A DNA stretch of 64,000 bases from Roseateles_C aquae (GTDB lineage Bacteria > Pseudomonadota > Gammaproteobacteria > Burkholderiales > Burkholderiaceae_C). Position numbers and translations under genes: made by a program. Positions 50,781-58,352 of this stretch are shown here, one piece after another (the stretch's first letter is position 1; each line of letters begins with the position of its first letter). Under the pieces are notes generated by a model. The model searched no databases, had not been told where the DNA came from, and was given only the letters and a program-made list of their open reading frames with translations. Location: contig NZ_JAVXZY010000005.1 in NCBI RefSeq assembly GCF_032337115.1, forward strand, positions 1 to 64,000, in the 5' to 3' direction.

Positions 50781-52009
50781 CAGGCGACGGTCAGCTGGAT
50801 GGCGTGGTCGCGCCAGCTGTTGTTGTTGTAGCCGTGGGCGTTTTCCAGGCGCTCGGCGGGCTGCACATTGCCGGCGCTGTCCACCGCGCGGCTGGCCACC
50901 TGGTAGTTGCCGGCGGGGAGCTTGAGCGCCACGGCGAACTGGCGCCAGGCGAAGCGGCCGAGGTCGGGGCCGGTCAGGCGAGCGGGGTGCCAGGTCTTGC
51001 CATCGTCGGTGCTGACTTCCACCCGTGCAATCGCCTTGCTGCCACCAAAGGCCACGCCATGCAGCTGCACCAGGCCGGCCTTGACCGCACCGGCCTCGGG
51101 CAGCGGGCCGTTGATCCAGGACTTGACGTTCATCTCCCAGACCGATTCCTGCTCGGGGCCGCTCTGCGCGCCAGGCGGGGTGATGCGGTAGCCATGGGCC
51201 ATGATCTTGGCCTTGGATTCGCTGCTGCCAAAGGCCAGGCGCTTGATGTACTTGATGTTGTTGACGCCCTGGTAGCCGGGCACGATCAGGCGCAGCGGGC
51301 CGCCATGGGCCAGCGAGAGCGGCTCGCCATTCATGTCCCAGGCGAGCAGGCAGTCGTCCAGGGCCTTGATCGGCACCGAGCGTTCGACGACGACCGACAG
51401 CGGGTCAATGCCCTCGGGTAGCTTCTCGCCGCCGGTGCCGGTGATGAACTTCGCGTCATCGGCCAAGCCGCCGAGTGCGGCGACGACGTTGCGCAGCGGC
51501 ACGCCGGTCCAGAGCACGCAGCCGGCGGCGCCTACCGTCCAGGGTGTGCCGCTGGGCTTGCTGGGGAAGAAGCCGCGGCCATTGCCCGAGCATTGCAGCA
51601 CGGTGGCCACCGTCTCCAGGCCCAGGGTCTTCAGCTCGGCCAGCGTCATGCTGCGCGGCTGCTTGACGCCTTCGAGCGAAATCGTCCAGGCCTCGCGCTG
51701 TTCCAGGATGCTGGCGTTGGGCGCGGGCAGGTTGTTGCGGATGTAGAGCTGCTGGGCCGGCGTGATCAGGCCGGTGCCGAAGGCGCTGCGGCGGGTTTCG
51801 ATGGTGGTGGCGCTGTGCACCACCATCGCGGCCGGGTTCTTCCAGGCGGCGTAGGCGGGCAGCGGCTTGGCGGCGGGCGGCACGGCAGCGGCTGGCGCAG
51901 TCGGCGTGCTCGTTTGTGCTTGCGCCCAGCCGCTCAGGCCGATGGCGCCCAAGGCAGTGGCGGCACCGCCCAGCATGCGGCGGCGGGCGATCAGATCGTT
52001 GTGGCTCAT
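50780..52009 (-). CDS. sorA: Molybdopterin sulfite dehydrogenase/oxidase, catalytic subunit (SorA-like)
   Basis: The 409-aa protein has a Tat signal (RRRMLGGAATALGAIGLSGW), the sulfite oxidase Mo-cofactor domain with the molybdenum-ligand Cys in TVLQCSGNGRGFF, further family motifs GGPLRLIVPGYQGVNNIKYI, and a C-terminal dimerisation domain (VEVSTDDGKTWHPARL). It oxidises sulfite to sulfate in the periplasm and passes electrons to SorB. The two genes form a clear pair. Confidence 0.92.
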   Translation of the reverse strand: MSHNDLIARRRMLGGAATALGAIGLSGWAQAQTSTPTAPAAAVPPAAKPLPAYAAWKNPAAMVVHSATTIETRRSAFGTGLITPAQQLYIRNNLPAPNASILEQREAWTISLEGVKQPRSMTLAELKTLGLETVATVLQCSGNGRGFFPSKPSGTPWTVGAAGCVLWTGVPLRNVVAALGGLADDAKFITGTGGEKLPEGIDPLSVVVERSVPIKALDDCLLAWDMNGEPLSLAHGGPLRLIVPGYQGVNNIKYIKRLAFGSSESKAKIMAHGYRITPPGAQSGPEQESVWEMNVKSWINGPLPEAGAVKAGLVQLHGVAFGGSKAIARVEVSTDDGKTWHPARLTGPDLGRFAWRQFAVALKLPAGNYQVASRAVDSAGNVQPAERLENAHGYNNNSWRDHAIQLTVA

Positions 52010-52128
52010 GGGGCAATCCTTGTCACAGTTAGGCCAGCGCGGATTGTGTCGGAAATGCAGCAGCCGACAACGATGGTCTTGTGACGTTCTGAAAACGGAG
52101 GCGCTCTCCTGCGGCCTGCTCCCGTTCC

Positions 52129-53505
52129 TCAGGCCACGACCTTGAGCGCTTGGCCGGCGGCGGGCAGGCCTTCATCGCCCGCATCGTCGCTTCGCGGCAA
52201 CCTGGCCTGCAGCTGGCTGCGCACCAGATGGATGTCGGTCTTCAGCGAGAAGAACAGGTCGGAGTGGCGGGTGGGCACGCCCAGCACATTGCTTTCGCGG
52301 TCGATCTGGTCGAGCGCCTGCAGCAGCTCGCGCGCTTCGCTGGCGGGCAGGGGGCTGAGCAACTGGCGGTCAATCAGGCGCAGCCGGCGGTAGAGCTTGT
52401 GCAGCCGTTCGCGCACCATCCAGCGCAGCAGCCGCGGCAGGTAGTTCAGCAGCGGGAACAGCAGGGCGGCGCTGGCCATCAGCAGGGCCAGCAGCTTTTG
52501 CACATAGTGGCCGACCCAGAAGGGCAGGTAGCGCTGTAGCAGCGAGGGGCCGTTGCGGTAGTAGTCGAGCGCGGCGGGTGCCATCGGGTATTCGGGGTCG
52601 CTCAGCTGGGGGAAATCGCCGGCATGCTGGAACAGGCCGGCGCCGCCATGCTCGGCTTTCAGCGTGCGGGCCAGCAGATGGATCAGCTCGGGATGCATGT
52701 CTTCACGGACCAGCAGCGCGTTGGTGCTGCCGATCAAGGTGATGTCCTGCGCCGGGATATTGCGTTCGAAGTCGAACACGCCTTGCGGCAGCACCAGCTT
52801 GACGAGGAAGGGGAAGATGCGCGTCAGCGCCTCGGCCGGCTTCACGTCCATCAGCTTGACGCTGGCATCACGCATCAGCGCCTGGATCACCGGCGCCTCG
52901 GGCGCGAAGGCCAGGAAGATCACATCGGCACGGCCATCATGCAGGGCGTCGACGGCCTGCTGGCCGGCCAGCGGCAGCAGTTGCGCCGTCTGCTCGTTGA
53001 CGCCGCTGATGCCCAGCACCTGGCGGGCCACCACCTCGGTGCCGCTGCCGGTCGGGCCGATGGCGATGCGCTTGCCCTTGAGCTGGGTGAGCTGCTGCAG
53101 CGTCTCAGTGCCGCGATAGAAGATCCAGAAGGCCTGGTAGTTGATGCGGCCCAGCGACACGAGCTGCGGCGAGCGCGCCGCATCGGAAACACCGCCCTGC
53201 ACAAAGGCGGCGGCGACGCCGCTCTTGGCGTCGTTGAGCTGGCTGATGTTGTCGACCGAGCCCGAACTCTGCCGCAGCTCAACCTTGATGCGGTCCTGCC
53301 CCAGCCGGCGCGCGTAGCGCTGGCCGAAGTACTCGTAGGAGCCGCCCTTGAAACCGGTGGCGATGGCAATGCGCGAGGGCGGCGAGGGAAAGAAGTAGCT
53401 GAGCAGCAGCCAGGCGACGAGCAGGCCGGACAGGCACAGGATCAGGCCCTTGGCCCAGGGCCAGGCGGGGGCGGTGCGCAAGATGATCTCCTCGTTCTTC
53501 AGCAC
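52129..53505 (-). CDS. Membrane-anchored TAXI-family TRAP-type solute-binding protein
   Basis: A 458-aa protein: N-terminal helix (GLILCLSGLLVAWLLLSYFF), a periplasmic TAXI domain (about 45-320: IAIATGFKGGSYEYFGQRYA, then KGKRIAIGPTGSGTEVVA), a second membrane helix (KLLALLMASAALLFPLLNYL, about 335-355) and a cytoplasmic helical tail. No TRAP permease gene is nearby, so it may be a sensor or orphan binding protein rather than a classic importer subunit. Possible functional link with sorAB (120 bp away) is unproven. Confidence 0.88.
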   Translation of the reverse strand: MLKNEEIILRTAPAWPWAKGLILCLSGLLVAWLLLSYFFPSPPSRIAIATGFKGGSYEYFGQRYARRLGQDRIKVELRQSSGSVDNISQLNDAKSGVAAAFVQGGVSDAARSPQLVSLGRINYQAFWIFYRGTETLQQLTQLKGKRIAIGPTGSGTEVVARQVLGISGVNEQTAQLLPLAGQQAVDALHDGRADVIFLAFAPEAPVIQALMRDASVKLMDVKPAEALTRIFPFLVKLVLPQGVFDFERNIPAQDITLIGSTNALLVREDMHPELIHLLARTLKAEHGGAGLFQHAGDFPQLSDPEYPMAPAALDYYRNGPSLLQRYLPFWVGHYVQKLLALLMASAALLFPLLNYLPRLLRWMVRERLHKLYRRLRLIDRQLLSPLPASEARELLQALDQIDRESNVLGVPTRHSDLFFSLKTDIHLVRSQLQARLPRSDDAGDEGLPAAGQALKVVA

Positions 53506-53699
53506 CGCTTGAGGGCGATGCCCGGCGGCCGTGCTTGGATTTCTGTTGGCGCGAGTCTATCGGCCGGCTGCATCAGGCCGTGCCAGCGATGCGATCAGTC
53601 GCAACGATTGGCGATGGGCTGCGCCGATGCGGGGTCAGAGCTTGCGTGCGATGGCTATCTGGACGCTCGCCGGCCTCGTGGCGATCGAAGGCAGCAATG

Positions 53700-53724
53700 A
53701 AAAAGGCCTCCTTGCGGAGGCCTT
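53700..53724 (-). terminator. Intrinsic terminator after the glycine-zipper lipoprotein gene
   Basis: AAGGCCTCC (53703-53711), TTGC, GGAGGCCTT (53716-53724). On the minus strand the stem is followed by TTTTT, a standard rho-independent terminator 20 bp past the stop at 53745. Confidence 0.9.
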
Positions 53725-53744
53725 GCTGGCATTTGTGCTTCGAA

Positions 53745-54242
53745 TCAGTGCGCCGGAGCGGGTGCAGGCACAGGCGCCGCCTGAGTGACCACCGGAGCGC
53801 GGCTGACGCGGGTCTTGCCGCCGGTAGTGACCAAAATCACTGGCTCGCCGGGCACCAGGGTCTCATTGCCCTTGGACTGCACGATGGCGCGCCGTTCGCC
53901 GTTGCGCAGCTGCACCAGGATCTCAACTGCTTCCTCCTTGGTGGCACTGCGTTCGATCGCATTGCCGATCACTGCACCGGCCACGGCGCCGAGCACGCCG
54001 ACGACCTGGCCTTCACGGCGGCCACCGACGCTGGAGCCAGCCACGGCGCCGATCACACCGCCGGCTGCGGCACCGGCACCACTCTGGCTGCCATCGACGG
54101 TGACGGGGCGCACGGTGAGCACAGTGGCGTCCTGCACCTGGGACATGCGCTGGGCATCGCCGCGCTGGATGACGTCGGGGCTGGAGGTCGAGCAGGCGGC
54201 CAGGCTGGCCACGAGGGCGGTGAGGATCAGTTTCTTCATCAT
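53745..54242 (-). CDS. Glycine-zipper outer-membrane lipoprotein (SlyB/Pcp-like)
   Basis: A 165-aa lipoprotein with lipobox SLAAC, then a Gly-rich 2TM zipper (GAAAGGVIGAVAGSSVGG and GVLGAVAGAVIGNAIE), then a small beta region (EILVQLRNGERRAIVQSKG) and a Pro/Ala tail. Members stabilise the outer membrane under stress. It has its own terminator and is apparently monocistronic. Confidence 0.9.
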   Translation of the reverse strand: MMKKLILTALVASLAACSTSSPDVIQRGDAQRMSQVQDATVLTVRPVTVDGSQSGAGAAAGGVIGAVAGSSVGGRREGQVVGVLGAVAGAVIGNAIERSATKEEAVEILVQLRNGERRAIVQSKGNETLVPGEPVILVTTGGKTRVSRAPVVTQAAPVPAPAPAH

Positions 54243-54376
54243 GGTTCGGGATTCTCCGCTAAACGTCTTTGCGCAACGCGGCCGGGGCCTGGCGCGTTGA
54301 CCGCATTACATGTCTTTACGCAGCAGATGACCAAGGTCACGGCGGCGCGTGCCGGACGTGGACGCGCGCGGCGCGC

Positions 54377-54967
54377 TCAGCCGTGCAGCCGGCTGGAGCG
54401 TGGCACGCAGGCGAGCAGGAACTCCATCTGGTCGGCCAGGATGCGGCGGCCGCGCAGAATCATGTCTTCGTGCAGATTGGGCACATAGGGCAGGTAGAGC
54501 AGGGTCATATGCGCTTCTTCGGGCATGCGGTTGCCCTTGCGACCGTTGCAGCTGCGGCAGGCGGTGATGCAGTTCATCCAGCTGTCGGCGCCGCCGCGTG
54601 AGCTGGGGATGATGTGCTCGCGGGTCAGATCGTCGATCTGGAAGCGGTGGCCGCAGTAGGCGCAAACATAGCGGTCGCGCGCGAAGATCTTGGGGTTGGA
54701 CAGCGCCGGCGTGTGCCGCCAGGCCCGGCTGGGCACGGCGCCACGCACGGCGATGATGGGGTGGACTTCGATTCTCGATTGCTGGCCGGTACGCCGCTGC
54801 AGCCCGCCGCGCAGCACATGGCAGGGGCTGCCCAGGGTCCAGGCAACGCCATCGCTGGCGTAGATCACCGCGGCTTCCTTGGTCGTGATCCAGGCTTGTG
54901 GCCGACCAGAGACATCCAATTGCAGCACATCCACAGGAATGACCTCCTGGCTTCGAGCGTACTGCAT
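54377..54967 (-). CDS. HNH endonuclease-domain protein
   Basis: A 196-aa protein (ATG 54967; a TTG at 54985 is also possible). An N-terminal region of unknown role (VIPVDVLQLDVSGRPQAWI) precedes an HNH domain with zinc-binding pairs CAYC and CRSC, and the catalytic core LTREHIIPSSRGGADSWMN. This type is a widespread chromosomal HNH family in proteobacteria and need not be mobile. A TTG-rich start region leaves the N-terminus uncertain. Confidence 0.87.
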   Translation of the reverse strand: MQYARSQEVIPVDVLQLDVSGRPQAWITTKEAAVIYASDGVAWTLGSPCHVLRGGLQRRTGQQSRIEVHPIIAVRGAVPSRAWRHTPALSNPKIFARDRYVCAYCGHRFQIDDLTREHIIPSSRGGADSWMNCITACRSCNGRKGNRMPEEAHMTLLYLPYVPNLHEDMILRGRRILADQMEFLLACVPRSSRLHG

Positions 54968-55172
54968 TAGTGCGTACTGACTCAAGCCTTGTGCGGCCAG
55001 GGCTGGCGCTGCGGTCGCTGGCGCGCCACGCGGTCAAGCGCTTGTCATGAGCCGCTTGCAGACTGCTGCGTCCGCCGGCCCGGGCGGGCGGCGGAATGTG
55101 AAGTTCTAGGCAAGCCGGTCTAAAACTCGATGCAAATACCCAGCCACGGCGCGCTTCTTTTGGGCAAAAATA

Positions 55173-55187
55173 GAACGACCGTTCGTT
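55173..55187. promoter_or_regulatory. Palindromic operator upstream of the TetR gene
   Basis: GAACG-AC-CGTTC (55173-55184) is a perfect 12-bp palindrome, extended in the AACGA/TCGTT register to 55187, in an A/T-rich setting 37 bp before the TetR start. This form fits TetR-type operators of fatty-acid degradation genes. Autoregulation is inferred. Confidence 0.7.
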
Positions 55188-55223
55188 TTATTATTCGCCA
55201 CCGTCCAAACCGCAAAGCCCGCC

Positions 55224-55943
55224 GTGTCCACCCTGTCCACCCCCAAGCCCACTGCTGCCAAGGCACCCAAGCGCGTTGCGCGCTCGATGCAAAAAGGCCA
55301 GCAAACGCGTGCCGCCATTCTTGAGGCGGCACTGGGCCTGGCCTCGCACATGGGCCTGGAAGGGCTGTCGATCGGCGCGCTGGCCGATGTGACGAAGATG
55401 AGCAAGTCGGGCGTGTTCGCCCATTTCGGCTCTCGCGAAGAACTGCAGATTGCCGTGGTGCGTGAGTATCACGCCAAGTTCGAAGAGGAAGTCTTCTTCA
55501 CCGCCATCCGCGAGCAGCGGGGGCTGCCGCGGTTGCGTGCGCTGTTCGAGCGCTGGGTGCGCCGGGTGTCGGTGGAAATCGACTCGGGCTGCATCTACAT
55601 CTCCGGCGCGGTCGAGTTCGACGACCGCCCCGGTCCGGTGCGCGATGCGCTGGTGACCATGGTCAAGGCCTGGCACGCCGCGCTGCACAAGGCCATCGTG
55701 CTGGCCAAGGAGATGGGCCATCTGCAGGCCGATGCCGATGTCGAACAGATTCTCTTTGAGCTGCACGGGCTGATCCTGTCCCTGCACCACGATGCGCGCT
55801 TCATGCGCAGCCCCGGCGCCCTGGAACGGGCCCGCAACGGCTTTGAGCGCACCGTCCGTTTTTACGCCACTGCAGCCGGCCTGAAGGCCGATGCGGCGGC
55901 ACAACCCAAGCCAGCCCCAGCTTCTGCGAAGAAGCGGGCCTGA
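55224..55943 (+). CDS. TetR/AcrR family transcriptional regulator of the beta-oxidation cluster
   Basis: The 239-aa protein has an N-terminal helix-turn-helix (TRAAILEAALGLASHMGLEG, then LADVTKMSKSGVFAHFGSRE) and a TetR C-terminal ligand domain, ending in a Lys/Ala/Pro tail. Start is GTG 55224. It precedes acyl-CoA dehydrogenase by 30 bp on the same strand and follows a palindromic operator, so it probably controls the whole cluster in response to an acyl-CoA. Confidence 0.9.
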   Translation: MSTLSTPKPTAAKAPKRVARSMQKGQQTRAAILEAALGLASHMGLEGLSIGALADVTKMSKSGVFAHFGSREELQIAVVREYHAKFEEEVFFTAIREQRGLPRLRALFERWVRRVSVEIDSGCIYISGAVEFDDRPGPVRDALVTMVKAWHAALHKAIVLAKEMGHLQADADVEQILFELHGLILSLHHDARFMRSPGALERARNGFERTVRFYATAAGLKADAAAQPKPAPASAKKRA

Positions 55944-55973
55944 ACGAGCAAGAAATCACCCAAGGAGCCGACC

Positions 55974-57764
55974 ATGCCCCAGTACAACCCGCCCCTGCGC
56001 GACATGAAGTTTGTGATGCACGAGGTGCTGAACGTGGCCGATGAGCTGAAGCTCTTGCCCAAGCACGCCGACATCGACGTGGACACCATCAACGCGGTGC
56101 TGGAAGAAGGCGGCAAGTTTGCCGCCGAGGTGATTGCCCCGATCAATCTGAGCGGTGATGCCGAAGGCTGCAAGCTGGACAAGAGCACGCACGAGGTCAC
56201 GCCGCCCAAGGGCTTCAAGGAAGCCTATGCGCAGTATGTGGAAGGCGGCTGGCCGGCTCTGTCCTGCGACCCGGAGTACGGCGGCCAAGGCCTGCCGATC
56301 CTGGTGAATCAGGGCATGTACGAGATGATGAACTCGGCCAATCAGGCCTGGACCATGTACCCGGGCCTGTCGCACGGCGCCTACGAGGCCCTGCATGCCC
56401 ACGGCACCCCGGAGCAGAAGGCCACCTACCTGCCCAAGCTGACCTCGGGCGAATGGACCGGCACCATGTGCCTGACCGAGCCGCACTGCGGCACCGACCT
56501 GGGCCTGCTGCGCACCAAGGCCGAACCGCAGGCCGACGGCAGCTACAAGATCACCGGCGCCAAGATCTTCATCTCGGCCGGTGAGCATGATCTGGCCGAG
56601 AACATCGTCCACCTGGTGCTGGCGCGCCTGCCGGATGCACCGGTGGGCTCCAAGGGCATCTCGCTGTTCGTCGTGCCCAAGTTCAATGTGAACGCCGATG
56701 GTTCGCTCGGTTCGCGCAACGGCATCTTCTGCGCCGGCCTGGAGCACAAGATGGGCATCCACGCCAACTCGACCTGCCAGATGGTGCTGGAAGGCGCCGT
56801 GGGCACCATGGTCGGCGAGCCCAACAAGGGCCTGGCCGCGATGTTCGTGATGATGAACGCTGCCCGCCTGGGTGTGGGCAACCAATCGCTGGGCCTGACC
56901 GAAGTGGCCTACCAAAACGCCGTTGCCTACGCCAAGGACCGCATCCAGATGCGCGCGCTGTCGGGCGTCAAGGCGCCGGACAAGGCGGCCGATCCCATCA
57001 TCGTGCACCCCGATGTGCGCAAGATGCTGCTGACCGCCCGCGCCTATGCCGAAGGCGGCCGCGCGCTGTCCACCTATGTGGCGCTGCAGCTGGACAAGGC
57101 ACTCGCTTCGGACGACGAGGACGAACGCAAGGAATGCGAAGCCGAAGTCGCGCTGCTGACGCCCATCATCAAGGCCTTCCTGACCGACAACGGCTGGATC
57201 GCCACCTCGCACTGCATGCAGGTCTTCGGCGGCCATGGCTTCATCCACGAGTGGGGCATGGAGCAGTTCGTCCGTGACGCCCGCATCAACATGATTTACG
57301 AAGGCACCAACACCATCCAGTCGCTCGATCTGCTGGGCCGCAAGGTGTTGGGCAACAACGGTGCGACGCTGAAGAAGTTCGGCAAGAAGATCGCTGCCTT
57401 CGTCGAGGAAGAGGGCACCAGCGAGGCGATGCAGGAGTTCATCAATCCGCTGGCAGACCTGGGCGACAAGGTCACCAAGCTGACCACCGAAATCGGCATG
57501 AAGGCCTTCCAGAACCCGGACGAAGTCGGCGCTGCGGCGGTGGACTATCTGCGCGTGGTCGGCCACCTGTGCTTTGCCTACTTCTTTGCCCGCATGGCCA
57601 AGGTCGCGCTGGACAAGCAAGGTAGCGGCGATCCCTTCTATACCGCTAAGCTGCACACGGCGCGCTTCTACTTTGCCAAGCTGCTGCCCGAAACGGCGTC
57701 GCTGATCCGCACCGCCCGTGCCGGTCTGCCCTCGCTGATGGACATGGACGAGGCGCTGTTCTAA
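55974..57764 (+). CDS. Acyl-CoA dehydrogenase (FadE-like, with C-terminal extension)
   Basis: A 596-aa flavoenzyme for the first step of beta-oxidation. It has the extended N-terminus of this subfamily, TGTMCLTEPHCGTDLG (FAD/substrate contact), the FVVPKFNV/GLEHKMGIHANST segment, and the catalytic Glu in MIYEGTNTIQSLDLLGRKVL. A C-terminal domain follows (about 470-596), seen in the large DmdC-like acyl-CoA dehydrogenases. AAGGAG ribosome site upstream. First enzyme of the cluster. Confidence 0.93.
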   Translation: MPQYNPPLRDMKFVMHEVLNVADELKLLPKHADIDVDTINAVLEEGGKFAAEVIAPINLSGDAEGCKLDKSTHEVTPPKGFKEAYAQYVEGGWPALSCDPEYGGQGLPILVNQGMYEMMNSANQAWTMYPGLSHGAYEALHAHGTPEQKATYLPKLTSGEWTGTMCLTEPHCGTDLGLLRTKAEPQADGSYKITGAKIFISAGEHDLAENIVHLVLARLPDAPVGSKGISLFVVPKFNVNADGSLGSRNGIFCAGLEHKMGIHANSTCQMVLEGAVGTMVGEPNKGLAAMFVMMNAARLGVGNQSLGLTEVAYQNAVAYAKDRIQMRALSGVKAPDKAADPIIVHPDVRKMLLTARAYAEGGRALSTYVALQLDKALASDDEDERKECEAEVALLTPIIKAFLTDNGWIATSHCMQVFGGHGFIHEWGMEQFVRDARINMIYEGTNTIQSLDLLGRKVLGNNGATLKKFGKKIAAFVEEEGTSEAMQEFINPLADLGDKVTKLTTEIGMKAFQNPDEVGAAAVDYLRVVGHLCFAYFFARMAKVALDKQGSGDPFYTAKLHTARFYFAKLLPETASLIRTARAGLPSLMDMDEALF

Positions 57765-57849
57765 GCCGATGCCACAGGGACGAGCCCGCCCGGAAAGACC
57801 AAGGCAGAAGGCGAGCCGTCCCGATTCACTGATCACCGCTGGAGACACG

Positions 57850-58284
57850 ATGAAGCATTGGATCCTGGTTGCCGCCGCGCTTCTGAGCGCGGGTCTGGCA
57901 CAAGCGCAGGGCGGGCCCACCGGCCTGTGGAAGACCATCGACGACGATGGCAAGACCGAGAAGTCGCTGGTGCGCATTGCCGAGGTCAACGGCGCGCTGG
58001 TCGGCACGATCGAGAAGATCTTCGATCCCAAGCATCTGGAGTCCGTATGCGATCTGTGCAAGGACGATCGCAAGGACAAGCCGGTCGTCGGCCTGCAGAT
58101 CATTCGCGGCGTCAAGCAGGACGCCGATGACAGGCAGCTTTGGACCGGTGGCGAGATCCTGGATCCCAATAACGGCAAAACATACCGGACGCGTCTGAAG
58201 CCGATCGAGGGCGGCAAGAAGCTGGAGATGCGCGGCTATATCGGCTTCTTCTACCGCACCCAGGTGTGGGTTCGCGTCGAGTGA
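57850..58284 (+). CDS. Exported DUF2147 protein
   Basis: A 144-aa protein with a signal peptide (HWILVAAALLSAGLAQAQ) and the DUF2147 core: GLWKTIDDDGKTEKSLVRI, the CDLC pair, GLQIIRGV, and GEILDPNNGKTYRTRL. ATG 57850 has GGAG before it. Function unknown; frequently located in Burkholderiales fatty-acid clusters, as here between acyl-CoA dehydrogenase and FadB. Confidence 0.9.
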   Translation: MKHWILVAAALLSAGLAQAQGGPTGLWKTIDDDGKTEKSLVRIAEVNGALVGTIEKIFDPKHLESVCDLCKDDRKDKPVVGLQIIRGVKQDADDRQLWTGGEILDPNNGKTYRTRLKPIEGGKKLEMRGYIGFFYRTQVWVRVE

Positions 58285-58352
58285 TACATCATCCGGGTCA
58301 TGCGCTTTCTGGCGCGCAGGGCCCCATCCTGAATTGAAAGAGGAGTACTTCC

